Origin: Bretschneidera sinensis
Taxonomy: Eukaryota; Streptophyta; Magnoliopsida; Brassicales; Akaniaceae
Direction: 5' to 3'
Length of the DNA: 64,000 nucleotides
NCBI GenBank assembly: GCA_023935145.1
Contig: CM043698.1
Coordinates: 38,961,501 to 39,025,500 of the forward strand
Under the pieces are notes generated by a model. The model was not told the DNA's origin, searched no databases, and worked only from the letters and a program-made list of their open reading frames with translations. The position numbers were made by a program, and so were the translations under genes. Each line of letters begins with the position of its first letter. Position 1 is the stretch's first letter. Of this stretch, positions 10,831-22,125 are shown one piece after another.

Positions 10831-11185
10831 TGTTAGGGTTAAACTACCCTATCCCTACGGATCTTTAGATGCGAATATAGAGAAGAAAATAGAAATAAAT
10901 CAAAGACAAACACACAACACACAGATTTACGTGCTTCACCTAAACTCGGGTTACATCCACGGAGTTGCAGCGATTTCACTATGTCTTGAAGAACAATACA
11001 AGGAGGTGCACCCCTAGACACCCCTCACAGTATTCACAGAAACGACTCACACACGCTTACACAAAAGAATAAGATGAAATCCTTATATTTCCGGGTTAAA
11101 ATGAACAGATACCAAACAGTGCTGAAAAGACCAGATTGGACATATAAAAAAAAAAAAACCACCAGGCTCCACACATAGCCTAACA
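10831..11185 (-). repeat. 3' LTR of Copia copy 1 (355 bp)
   Basis: Starts TGTTAGGGTT and ends CCTAACA on the plus strand. Matched by 15206-15557. It is the 3' LTR because the polypurine tract (minus strand CCAAGTGGGAGAT) abuts it at 11186. Confidence 0.9.
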
Positions 11186-11198
11186 ATCTCCCACTTGG
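11186..11198 (-). other. Polypurine tract of Copia copy 1
   Basis: Minus strand reads CCAAGTGGGAGAT immediately before the LTR start TGTTAGGC. It would prime plus-strand DNA synthesis. Confidence 0.75.
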
Positions 11199-11387
11199 AG
11201 ACTGGTCCAATCACCAACACCAAGCACCATATGCCTTCAAACAAAGCAATCATCGCCGCAACTCATTCACCTGTCCTCAAGCTTGAAGACCAACTGAAGC
11301 TGAGCACAGCTTCAATTTCTCAATAGTGACACCCTTAATCAACATATCTGCTAGATTCTCAATTCCACGAATCTTCTCCAGTACCAA

Positions 11388-11945
11388 CTATTCACTGTCG
11401 AGAAGAGAGTGAATAAAGTGATATCTCAACTGTATATGCTTCGTCCTAAAATGAAACACCGGATTCTTAGGAAGAAAAATCGCACTCTGACTATCACTGT
11501 GTAGAGTACCCCTCTCATTCTTCTTACCCAGCTCATCCAAGAGACCCTGTAACCAAACCTTCTCCTTTCCAGCTTCAATTATGGCTACATACTCAGCTTC
11601 CGTAGTAGAGAGAGCAACGATTTTTTGCAACTTAGAAGCCCAACTTACAGCTGTACCACCCAGAGTATACACAATCCCTGTAGTACTCTTCCTACTATCA
11701 ACATCACCAGCTAAATCCGCATCCACAAAACCCTGCAATTTTAAACCTGCCCTTGTGAAGCACAAAGATGTATATGAAGTGCCTTTCAAATATCTCATGA
11801 TCCATTTGACTGCCTCCCAATGTTGTTTTCCCGGATTACTCATGTGCCTACTCACTACTCCCACTGCATGTGCAATGTCCGCTCTTATACAGATCATGGT
11901 GTACATTTGACTTCCAATAGCTGAGGCATAGGGAACCCTACTCAT
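11388..11945 (-). pseudogene. pol: Copia copy 1 RNase H
   Basis: A 185-residue open piece. Landmarks: YASAIGSQMYTM, DIAHAVGVVSRHM, VKWIMRYLKGT, VDADLAGDVDSRKSTTG, STTEAEYVAI, HSDSQSAIFL and RTKHIQLRYHF. These are the Asp/Glu-bearing blocks of Copia RNase H. A stop at 11388-11390 separates it from the tail (EKIRGIENLADML). RNase H would remove the RNA template during reverse transcription. Confidence 0.85.
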
Positions 11946-12176
11946 GTAGTCCTGCTCCTACTCTATCATTGGTGACTGATCCTTAGATAGTCTAAAATGA
12001 CTAGCCAAAGGTGTGCTCACTGGTTTAGCGATATCCATGCTAAATCAACTGAGAACCTTCTTCACATACTCTGTCTGTGAAAGTTTCAAAGTCCCACTGA
12101 ATCTGTCTCTGATGATTCTCATACCAAGGATTTGTTTTGCAGCACCCAAATCCTTCATTGCAAACTGTTTTGACAA

Positions 12177-12773
12177 CTACCTCTTGAGATTATTAATCTC
12201 CTCAATATTAGACCCTGCAACGAGCATATCATCCACATACAACAATAATAGGATATAAGAGTTGTCAAAACTCTTAACAAAACAACAATGGTCTGCCTGG
12301 CACCTTGTGAACCCGGTGCTACACATGAAGTTGTCAAACTTCTTGTACCATTGTCTTGGAGCTTGTTTCAACCCATACAAACTCTTTCTCGGTTTGCAAA
12401 CCTGATTTTCCTTTCTCTGCACTGCAAATCCTTATGGCTAATGGATATAAATATCCTCCTCCAAATCACCGTGAAGGAATGCTGTCTTCACATCTAACTG
12501 CTCAAGATGTAGGTTCTCTGCAGCCACAATTCCTAGTACCAGCCTAATTGTTGTTAGCTTCACAACTGGAGAGAAAATATCTGTGTAATCAACACCCTCT
12601 TTCTGTTGAAACCCTTTCACAACCAATCTGGCCTTGTAGCGCTTGCTACCATTATGCTCTTCTTTTACTCTGTACACCCATTTGTTATGTAAAACTTTCT
12701 TCCCTTCTGGCAATTCAGTTAGTTCCCATGTCTGATTCGTCATCAGTAAGTCCATCTCATCCTTCATGGCCAA
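12177..12773 (-). pseudogene. pol: Copia copy 1 reverse transcriptase
   Basis: Two same-sense pieces. 12438-12773 holds NKWVYRVKEE, ARLVVKGFQQ and LDVKTAFLHGDLEE. 12177-12422 holds KSLYGLKQAPRQWYKKFD and the catalytic YVDD (LLLLYVDDMLVAG). A nonsense codon after EEDIYIH and another before LSKQFAMKD break the frame. Typical Copia RT, catalytically complete in motif but not translatable as one protein. Confidence 0.85.
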
Positions 12774-13199
12774 CTCTCACTTGCTAGAATTTTTAATCTG
12801 CAAAGCTTCATCATAACATTCTTGCTCACCACTATCAGTCAAGAAAATATAGAACAAGGATGGTGAGAACCGCTGTAGAGGTCTAATGTTTCTTAGAAGA
12901 CCTTCAGACAGCACTTATGGGTGTACACTGTTCTACCTGTGGGTCTGTATTCTCATCATTTTCCTGACTCCTACTCTGCATTGTGCTCTTAGAAAATTCA
13001 TCCAAGTCAACAAACTCAAACTTCTTTGGTTTTGGCCCTGTAACAACAGATTCTGCACTTGACCTGTTTTTCTACATAACCTGTTCATTGAAAATCACAT
13101 TTCTACACCTGATGATTTTTCGATTTTGATTATCCCAAAATCGATAACCAAAAGCTTCATCACTATAGCCAATAAAGAAATATTTTCTGGATTTAGCAT

Positions 13200-13740
13200 C
13201 TAGTTTACTCGAGCATCAGAGTCAATATGAACATAAGAAAAACAGCAAAAAACTTTTAAGTAAGAAAGGTTTACCTCATTTCCACTCCATACCTCTTTAG
13301 GTATCTTGCAATCCAAAGGAACTGACGGTCCTTGATTTATCAAGTGAGTTGCTGTGCTGACTGCATCGGCCCAAAACGTTTCTGGCAACCCAGCATGCAA
13401 CCTTATACTTCTTGCACACTCATTAAGGGTCTTGTTCATGTGCTCAGCCATGCCATTCTGCTGTGGTGTCCCGAGAATAGTCTTCTCTATCCTAATCCTG
13501 TTAGCAGCACAAAATTCTCTAAATCCCCCATCTATGTACTCTCCACCATTATCAGATCTCAAACATTTTACCTTCAAACCTGTTTCAGTCTCAGCCATGG
13601 CTTTCTATTTCTTAAAGGTCTCAAATACCTCAGATTTATTTTTCAGAAAATAAACCCATAACCTTCCTGCTTGAGTCATCAATAAATGTGATATAATACC
13701 GCGAACCTCCAAGAGATGCAACCGGAAAAGCTCCCCACAA
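13200..13740 (-). pseudogene. pol: Copia copy 1 integrase
   Basis: The 13200-13598 piece shows SDNGGEYI and TPQQNGMAEHMN, the second Asp and the Glu of the DDE core. The first Asp region (near 13745) is out of frame because two bases are missing in a GTGTGT run compared with copy 2 (AATCTGTGTACC here, AATCTGTGTGTACC there). A stop also follows the ETFKK segment. Normally this enzyme inserts the cDNA. Confidence 0.8.
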
Positions 13741-13807
13741 ATCTGTGTACCAACTCCAAATTTTCAGACTTTGGAGTTCTGCCTCCTTTCAAGAAACTGA
13801 TCTTTCT

Positions 13808-14340
13808 CTATTTCCCAAGAATGGAGCTCTCACACAAATCAAGGTCAAGGGATTTCAACTCTGGCAGTTTCTCTTTAGAAAGCATCACTTTCATCCTTTT
13901 TTCGCTCATGTGACCAAGCCTGCGGTACCATAGGTTTGTATCAACTTTTGCGTCAACCACTGTAATAGTATCTCTCACAATTGAGGTCGTGTACAGAGTA
14001 CCCGTTTTTGTTCCACGAGCCACTACCATGGCTCCCTTTATAATATTCCAAGTACCAGCCCCAAATGTCACTGTGTGACCTTCAGCATCAACCTGTCCTA
14101 TAGAGATGAAGTTTTTCATCAATTTTGGAACATGTTGCACTTTCTGTATCAAACACACAGACCCGTTCGGCAATTTAATGCGAACGTTTCTCATACCCAA
14201 AATATCTAAGGCTTCTCCATCAGTCAAATATACCTTCCCAAAATCACATGTCACATAGTGCTCCATGATTTCTCGTGTGCAGTGGTATGGAAAGAAGCTC
14301 CTGAGTCTAAAACCCAAGAGTCAATGGGACTGTCAACAGA
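13808..14340 (-). pseudogene. pol: Copia copy 1 protease and GAG-pre-integrase region
   Basis: The aspartic protease signature DSGA (minus strand, about 14296-14310) is intact, but the frame shifts just after it. The 169-residue piece at 13808-14317 carries GKVYLTDGEALDI, VQHVPKLMKNFISIGQ and the LWYRRLGHMSEKRMK block that is the conserved GAG-pre-integrase motif. Confidence 0.8.
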
Positions 14341-14418
14341 AAGTAATAGGGCATCCTGTAGTTCTTCTGTCACAGCATTTGCAACATCGTTCTCATTCCT
14401 TTTCTTCTGCAGTTCTCT

Positions 14419-15168
14419 TCAATTTTTCTTAAAATGGCTAGTCTTATCACAATTCCAGCATTCCAGTTGTCGTCCAGAACTGAATTTACTCCTACCTCCT
14501 CTTATGGATTTTGATATACTCTGATTAGAATTTCTATCTTGTGCTCTACCTTTTGTCTCAAGATTTAAAGCGGAACTAGAACCCGAGGTTTCACCCGCAT
14601 ATCTCCTGCGAACCTCCTCGTTTAAAATCAAATCCCGAATATCTTCATATTTGAGTTTATTCTTCCCTGCAGAATTACTCACCGCCATTCTCATGGCTTC
14701 CCAACTGTTTGACAAAGAAGTCAAAACAATTAAAGCACGGATCTCATCATCAAAATCAATCTCAACAGAGGACAATTGATTAACAATTGTATTGAACTCA
14801 TTTAGATGCTGTGCAACAGGGGTACTTTCTGCCATCTTCAAATTGAACAACTTTTTCATCAGATGCACTTTGTTGTTAGCCGACGATTTTTCATACATAC
14901 TGGACAAAGCCGCCATCATATCCTTGGTGGTCTTCTCCTTCATAACATTGTGTGCAACTGATCTTGATAGAGTTAATCGAATAACTCCCAATACATGTCT
15001 ATCAAGAAGATTCAATTCGTCTTCTTTAATATTGTCTGGTTTTGTCCCTAACAGAGGCAAATGTAATTTCTTCCCATAGAGATAATCCTCGATTTGCATC
15101 TTCCAATACCCAAAATCTGTGCCATCGAATTTCTCGTTTCCTGTCACCTTTCTTTCTTCTCTGGTCAT
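14419..15168 (-). pseudogene. gag: Copia copy 1 gag
   Basis: The start codon at 15166-15168 opens a 249-residue frame of the UBN2-type gag family (FDGTDFGYWKMQIEDYL near the N-terminus, EFNTIVNQLSSV in the middle). It ends in a zinc knuckle, CWNC-x4-H-x4, where the final Cys codon is TGA. Copy 2 has TGT there, so the stop arose after the duplication. Gag would form the particle and bind RNA. Confidence 0.88.
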
Positions 15169-15191
15169 CGTTCCGACTCAAAAAACCGATT

Positions 15192-15203
15192 GCTCTGATA
15201 CCA
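15192..15203 (-). other. Primer binding site of Copia copy 1
   Basis: Minus strand TGGTATCAGAGC, two bases from the 5' LTR. This is the classical match to plant initiator Met tRNA. Confidence 0.9.
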
Positions 15204-15205
15204 GT

Positions 15206-15557
15206 TGTTAGGGTTAAGCTACTCTATCCCTACGGATCTTTAGATGCGAATATAGAGAAGAAAATAGAAATAAATCAAAGACAAACACACAACACACAGA
15301 TTTACGTGGTTCACCCAAACTCGGGTTACGTCCACGGAGTTGCAGAGATTTCACTATGTCTTGAAGAATAATACAAGAAGGTCCACCCCTAGACACCTTT
15401 CAGAGTATTCACAAAAACTGCTCGCACACACTTACACAACAGAATAAGATGAAACCCTTATATTTCTGGGTTAAAATGAACAGATACCAAACAGTGCTTA
15501 AAAGACCAGATTGGACATAAAAAAAAAAAACCACCAGGCTCCACACATAGCCTAACA
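15206..15557 (-). repeat. 5' LTR of Copia copy 1 (352 bp)
   Basis: Starts TGTTAGGGTTAAGC and ends CCTAACA on the plus strand. It pairs with 10831-11185, differing by scattered substitutions and the length of an A run. Confidence 0.9.
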
Positions 15558-15961
15558 AAACAAGCCATTTCGATCTGAAAACAAAACTAAGCATAGAAAC
15601 CATCGAGGGAACAACCTGAGTTGAACAAACAGAAGAAAGAATTATGATGATTCCACTATTAAGCCCTAAAAAATTAAGGTTACGAGTTTGCTCATATTGG
15701 ACTGATCCAAGTAAGAATATGCCCATTATACGTAAAAGGGATAGATTCACCCATGTTTGCTTGTGTGCTTGATTGTAGATATCTCAAGCTTAAAGATGCT
15801 CTATTAGGAGTAAATGCTAACTTCCACAATGGTCCAATAATGTTTGACATTTAGCTGTCTTTCACACATGACACTGGAATACACACATTACACTATAATA
15901 CACACTTCACCTTTCATGACTTCAAATCCATTCAGTACAACATCCATTCAAAACTTATAGA
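15558..15961 (+). pseudogene. Endogenous pararetrovirus fragment, unit 2, right part (movement-protein-like)
   Basis: Continues the viral sequence interrupted at 10830 after the duplicated AAACA. It includes the movement-protein-like stretch (about 15645-15860) with broken frame, and ends where the truncated Copia begins. Compared with unit 1, a short segment (GCTAAGAGAGGTC area) is deleted; unit 4 shares this. Confidence 0.6.
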
Positions 15962-17388
15962 AATGGTTATCTTGAGAAGGAGATATATGTAGAGCAACCT
16001 AAAGGTTTTGTGATTTCTCGAAGTGAAGATAAGGTTTACAAGTTAAAAAAAAAAGCTCTTTATGGCTTGAAACAGGCTCCCAGGGAATGGTACTACAGAA
16101 TAGATTCACATTTATGCTGTTAAGGATTCAAACGAAGCAAGAATGATGCAACCTTGTATGTGAAAAATCTTCTCTAATGAAGATATGTTGAGTATTTCAT
16201 TGTTATTGGGAACAATTCAAAGAACTTCAAGCTTGATATGCAGAAGGAGTTTGAAATGACAAATCTTGGTAAAATGAAGTATTTTCTTGGGATGCAACTT
16301 TATCAGACTTAAGCTGGGATTTTTATTTCTCAGAAAAAGTATGTTTAAGAGATCTTGAAGAAATTTGAATGCAGTCTTGTAAACCAGTAGCTACTCTAGT
16401 TCTAAATGAAATTTTTTCTAAAGAAGATGGTGCAAAGAAGGTTGATGCTTCTGTTTATAGAAGTTTGATTAGTAGCTTATTGTACTTAACAGCTACCAGA
16501 CCTGATCTTATGTTCTCAACTAGTTTACTATCCAGATTTATGCAAAGTCCTATTCAAATTCATTTTGGAGCTGCCAAGAGGGTGTTAAGGTATTTAAAGG
16601 GTACAGTTAACTATGGCATATGGTTTACTGCTATAGAAGATCAGAGTTTGAGAGGGTTTGTTGATAGTGATTGGGTTTGCTCTCTTGATAATATAAAGAG
16701 CACATCGGGTTATTGTTTCTCATTTGGCTGGTGTATTCTCTTGGATTTTTAAGAAGCAAGAGGTTGTGGCTCAATCTACTGCTGAACTAGAGTATATTGC
16801 AGTTGCATCTGCTGCAAATGAAGCCATTTGTTTGAGAAAAATTCTTACGGGCAGAAGCAACTAAAGGCTACTTATATTTTCTATGATAACAATTCTGCCA
16901 TAGCCATTGCTAAAAATCCAGTGCAACAAGGGAAAACTAAACATATCTAGGTGAAGTTTCACTCGATTAGAGAAGCTGAGAAGAATGAAGAAATTTGTCT
17001 GGTTTATTGCAGATCTGAGGAGCAACTTGCAGATATTTTTACCAAAGCTCTTCCTAAAAGCAAGGTTTGAATTCCTTAGAGCAATGCTAGGAGTCTCATG
17101 CAAAAATCTCAGGGAGGAGTGTTAAGGATTGAGATTTTTTTCCAGAAAATCTGCACCTTTTTACTGATAATCTGCACTTTTGCATTATCTTTTGCTGATG
17201 TATTTTGTGTTAGCCTTATTCCAAGGAAAGCTTGTTTGGCTACTAACGTGTGTTAGTCCTTGTTTCAAGGAAAAGTTTGTTGACAGCTATCATGTCTCAT
17301 ATAAAAGCAGAACTGCTACTGTATTGAAAATTTGTATTGAGAAATAAAGCAAAATTTTTCTGGTTTTAACTTTTCAGATATAATTGCA
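15962..17388 (+). mobile_element. 5'-truncated Ty1/Copia fragment, unit 2
   Basis: Same fragment as 4805-6195. RNase H piece 16369-16752 keeps the 17 bases missing in units 1 and 3 (DNIKSTSGYCFSFGW), but lacks three bases in the SCKPVAT-VLN region (shared with unit 4). The C-terminal part near 16861-17067 has TAG in place of Lys in KHIKVKFH. LTR starts at 17120 after GGGAGGAG and contains an extra CTGCACCTTTTTACTGATAAT segment absent in units 1 and 3. Confidence 0.8.
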
Positions 17389-19172
17389 TTCAATGTCTTC
17401 GACTTTTATTTAAAAAGCAAATGAATTGAAAATTCGTGATGTTATTGATTTGCATTTTCTTTCTATTGGTTATGGATTGTCATTGATGTGCAAAAGAAAC
17501 AAGTGTCTGTTTTTACCGTCTTTGACTTCCAGCATTATAAGTATGATTGGTGTTCAGTGATCATAGCAACTGGAGGATCTTACATATTTATTCGGAGTCT
17601 TTTTTAGCAACATTATGTTTATGCACAGTTGAAAGATTTCAAAAGCCTTATTTCCGATGTGATACTTTAGAATTAAGAAATGTTATAAACGTTAGGCACA
17701 AGGAGCAATTGGGAATGTGAAAACCAAGTACTGGTTGTCTTTTTCTTTTATCTGCTTTCGCGCAAAGCAAATGGTAAGAAATCCGTTGAAATTGTTTATG
17801 AAATAATTTATGTTTTTCACAGTCAAACACTCTTAAATGGGTTTATGAATTGGTTTCTGTTTTTAGAAAATGGAATTAATGTAATAATTTTTTTTAATGA
17901 TTGTTTGCATAATTCTCAAAACTGTGTTTTTTTTTTTTACGTAAATTGTTTCAAAAACTATTTTATAACCATGAATCGTTTTTAAGCTAAACAGATTCTA
18001 AATGATAATATTAAATGATGATGTATGTTAATCCTGAAAGTGCTTAAAAAAAGATGATATGTGGTATAAATTATATATAAAAATAAAAATTTCACCTAAT
18101 AGTTTATCAAAATTAGAAACTTGAATACGAGTGACATGTTTCTTTTGGAGGGATATATTGTTTTTATCTAATGGTAAAATGAATTAAGATATATTGTGTT
18201 ACGTATCTTTTATAAACTTGAGTTAAACAATAATTTTTCTCGCAAATGACATGTAAAGCTTCGGTTTCCTACCAAGGCTGATAAGACAGTTACTATAAAG
18301 AGTTCTTTGAAGATTTTTAATTTTCAACTAATGTGGCGTAATACAATGTAGTCAAATATACTTTGAAAATGTACATTGTTATGATCTGAATGGCGCAGGT
18401 GGAATTGGACTTCTAGTAACTGTATACAAAATACTTTTCTGATATAAATTTATCATTCCAAACTTTAGAATATTACGTCAAAAGTGAAATAATCTTAAGA
18501 GAAAAAACTTCTAAACTTCGAATTAAAATGTCGAATTTGGGAAGTTAGCTTTAAGTTCGAATTATCTTACATGATCAAATACACATCGATCCCATGCTTG
18601 AAGTTAGACAAATTTACAGATTTTGAGTTCGAATATTGATACAATGAGGAGAAGAGTTTTTCAAATATCATTTTGCAACATTAATTTGAAGTTTATTATA
18701 ATTTTATATGTTTAGAATTTTATCTTGCTAATAAAGTACACGAAATTAAAACGTAATCCTGATTTCAAAGGTTCAAATAAATTTGCACGTTTTTATTCAA
18801 ACTACCATAAATCTTTAGTGAATCATATAGAATTAAAAGGTTATTGAGACTCCAAAGGTTAAAATATTTTACACCTTCCATTTTTCAAGTTTTATACCTT
18901 TAATGGCCTGTTTCAATGGGGAAAATACATTTCGCTTGAAAAAATGTAAATCTTTATATATCCAAATTCAATTCAATGCATTAGGATGCTGTCCAAAAGT
19001 ACATATATGAAATTAATGACACATTTATTTTAAGATTTTCTTTAGCATCCAAATCAAGTGTATATATAAATATATTAACCTTATAAATACTGCCGAGACA
19101 AGCCAAATCACAAAAGTACTACTAAACATACCCAATTTCTCTTATAAGATATCAACTACAATACAAGATAAT
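17389..19172. other. Spacer upstream of peptide gene 3
   Basis: Non-coding AT-rich sequence. It contains the intact sequence (about 17447 on) into which the 422-1017 element inserted in unit 1. A 166-bp block at 17608-17773 is preceded by TTTTTTAG and followed by GTAAGA, like an internal exon, but all frames are interrupted. Left inverted-repeat arm at 18897-19014; TATA box TATATAAA just after 19060. Confidence 0.6.
18897..19014 (+). repeat. Left arm of inverted repeat flanking peptide gene 3
   Basis: Same arm as 7630-7747; complement at 20108-20220. Confidence 0.72.
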
Positions 19173-19482
19173 ATGGAGAAGAACTCATTCAAGACTACTT
19201 TCTTCATAATTCTCTTTATCATCATTTCGTCATGTTAGTCTCTCTCTCTTTGTCTCTATGGATAATACATTCTTGTTTATTTGTTTCTTGTCATATAATT
19301 TGTGTCATGAATTTTTTTTAGGTATACCGTTTACAAGAATGCAAGGAGCTGAAGCCAAAGGATGTTTTATAACCCCTGAATGCTTAGTTAAATTGTCATG
19401 TCCACCAGGTAAAATTAGTGTTTGTGTTGATGGTACATGTGTATGCAAGTCAATCTTTGCACGACACTCAAGTTTTGGATGA
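19173..19482 (+). CDS. Small secreted cysteine-rich peptide, defensin-like/NCR-like, copy 3
   Basis: Exons 19173-19233 and 19322-19482, 73 residues, donor T|GTTAGT. Signal exon as copy 1 (FKTTFF); mature region as copy 2 except a C-terminal Phe for Leu (SSFG). All six cysteines are kept. The second-domain relic after the stop has TGA in place of Ser in CVNGSC, so it is shorter here. AATAAA follows near 19602. Protein sequence is almost unchanged between copies although the neighbouring viral and Copia frames are broken. This could reflect selection, gene conversion or simply recent duplication. Confidence 0.7.
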
Positions 19483-19924
19483 ACAGTGCGAGGACTATTG
19501 TTGTTCAATGCACCAGAACCATGCCATGGATTGTGTTAATGGTTGATGCAAGTTCAAAAAATATGCTTGAGAAAGATGTATCTTTGTCCCTGTAATGCAA
19601 AATAAATAATTTTTAATAATAATGCTCGAGTGAAGTGATTGGGCCATGTAGCTAAAATTTAAAAGTTTATGGTCAACTACTAACAAATAGCGATTGTTTG
19701 TTGTTACACCCAAAACAAATTAAATTGCTTCAAGTATTATTTAATTGTCAAGATCCTAGTGTTAGATCAATGAGGAATATATATTAATGGAAAAAGATTG
19801 TTGAACACCACGAGAAACACTTGAAATAAACACTCTTGCCACATCAGCAAGGTAAAATAAAAAATAAAATTATTTTACTTTATATTATTAAAATTTTATC
19901 CTAACAAAATTTTTTTTATTTTAT

Positions 19925-22125
19925 TTAGAGAAGATATCTTGAAAAAGTGAGACGAAGCAAAAACTAATGAGGAATTGATATATTGGGAACAAAAAATACA
20001 ACAATCCGTCTATCCCAACGAAAAAAAAAATACATACGATAAAACCAGAGAATAGTGAATAGTGAAGGAACTTCTATAAGCAATGAAGACGATTGGAATG
20101 ATGAAACAATTTCATATGTGCACTTTTGGATTGCATCATAATGCATTGAATTTGAATATATAAAAACTTACATTTTTTCAATAGAAATGTATTTTCCCAA
20201 TTGAAAAAGACCATTGAGGGCATCATAATCCAAAAGTACTTATATATTTGGACAGCATCTTAATCCAAAAGTACTTGTATATTATTCTAGGCAATATGTT
20301 GAATTTCTGAAAGCTCAGAAAGAATAATTAAAGAAAGCACAAGGAGTAAATGCAAATAGTTGAGAGTCAAAACCACAACCACCACCTCCAAAATTCATAG
20401 AGAAAACTTTAGAAGGAAAGCTAGAATACTCATTCGGGTTTGCTAGAGAAACCGCACCAAGAAAACTTGAAGGCGAAGTAGGAACAAAAAAAAAAAATAC
20501 AAAACACCTATTAGGTACGAATTTCTACCAAATCCAAATAAAAAATTACAAGCAGTAGCAACTATTGGCGTATATTTGGATATAGACTGCACAAACAGAT
20601 CCAAAAAAGCTTAGAAGATTGGGCTCAAGCTAGTGATTAGGTAATTAAAGGAAATATAAAATGGGACCGAGAATTCGCTAAACAGTATCTTAAAGCCACT
20701 TTGAGAGGAAACGATGAAAACTTTTGGGAAAAATATATAGACGCACCTAATTTTGATGTATGAACTAGTTAAGAACATAATTTGGTATATTGGATGTCAA
20801 AATAATTAAAAAAGAGAATTTTGTGGACAACAAGATGTTGAAGTACTATTAGACAAAAAGCATTAGAGAAAAGCTGACAAAACTAAGACTTTGTAATATG
20901 AATAGGTTTGATGAATACATATGCGAATTCCAAAAATATTATTATAATCGAAAAACTCATAAACACCTTTTTGGATAGATAAATTCATCAAAAAACTACC
21001 TGATCCTGGAATAGCTTGATATCGAATAAATATGACAAGTATTTAAAGGAAAAAGATGAATGAATAGATAAATTGTGATTAAGAGTTCAATTTGTAAAAA
21101 AAAACATTAAGAGATTTCTACACAAATACTTTGTCTATGAAAGATTCTAAGAAAAGGCTAGGTGATAGTATGAATATGAAAAGTTATGCGTACTTAGCAG
21201 ATATGCCACGATAGTATATGGGTGCAAAAAAGCAAAAATAAAAAAGAAATACAAAAAGTATTTTAGAAAAATAGATAAAGGCTATAAAATTTACAAGAAG
21301 GGTTTTAAAACGTGAAAGTTTTTTAGGAGAAAAAGAAAATATAATAAAAACTCTCCTTGTCCATTTGGAAAGCATAAATCTGAATGTACTTGTTAGATTT
21401 GCAAAGAAAAAAGACATAGCTCTTGATTGCCCTAAGAGAAACCCTAAGTAAAATGCAAAAATGATTATGCTTTCGAGGAGCTAGATTTAGAGATAAAATT
21501 AGTATCATAAAATGAAATATCAAATAATGAGTGACAATGAGTCTAAAGAAGAATAAGAAGACTATGAACCTTTAGGAATGACAAAAGAAGAAATTTTCGT
21601 TAAAATTACAAGCCTAAGAGAGGTATATAATTCACATGAAAGCTATGAAGCAGGAGATTATGATGAACAGATGGAAAATTGGAATGTAGATAGTAAAAAG
21701 AGTGATATATATAAAACAAGCCATTTCGATATGATAACAAAACTAAGCATAGAAACTGTCGAGGGAACAACTTGAGTTGAACAAACAGAAGAAAGAATTA
21801 TGATGATTCCACTATTAAGCCCTAAAAAATTAGCTAAGAGAGGTCACGAGTTTGCTCATATTGGACTGATCCAAGTAAGAATATGCCCATTATACTGAAA
21901 AGGGATAGATTCACCCATGTTTGCTTGTGTGCTTGATTGTAGATATCTCAAGCTTAAAGATGTTCTAATAGGAGTAAATGCTAAATTCCACAATGGTCCA
22001 ATAATGTTTGACGTTTAGCTATCATTCACACATTACACTGAAATACACACATTACACTATAATACACACTTCACCTTTCATGACTTCAAATCCATTCAGT
22101 ACAACATCCATTCAAAACTTATAGA
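19925..22125 (+). pseudogene. Endogenous pararetrovirus fragment, unit 3
   Basis: As in unit 1 (A form, no N-terminal block). The zinc-knuckle area near 21386-21434 has Trp replaced by a stop (CTC-stop-ICKEK). Movement-protein-like part about 21805-22020. The right inverted-repeat arm lies inside it at 20108-20220. Entirely degenerate. Confidence 0.6.
20108..20220 (-). repeat. Right arm of inverted repeat flanking peptide gene 3
   Basis: Reverse complement of 18897-19014, with AATCCAAAAGTAC directly beyond it. Confidence 0.7.

Larger units (their letters stand above)
10831..15557 (-). mobile_element. Full-length TNT1-like Ty1/Copia element, copy 1 (defective)
   Basis: 4727 bp flanked by the 5-bp target duplication AAACA (10826-10830 and 15558-15562). 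LTRs at 10831-11185 and 15206-15557 start TGTTA and end TAACA. Genes run on the minus strand in the Copia order gag, protease, integrase, RT, RNase H. The primer site TGGTATCAGAGC (complementary to initiator Met tRNA) lies next to the 5' LTR. RNase H motifs (VVSRHMSNPGK, AVKWIMRYLKGT) match the Tork/TNT1 branch. Stops and frameshifts in every gene make it non-autonomous. The same insertion recurs at 28190-32918. Confidence 0.92.
6196..17388 (+). repeat. Array unit 2 (B form, carries a full Copia insertion)
   Basis: Spacer, peptide gene 2, about 400-bp B-specific block, viral fragment split by a 4.73-kb Copia element, then truncated Copia fragment. Without the insertion and one AAACA duplication the repeat distance to the next gene is about 6.54 kb. 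Unit 4 has the same structure and the same insertion site. Confidence 0.85.
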
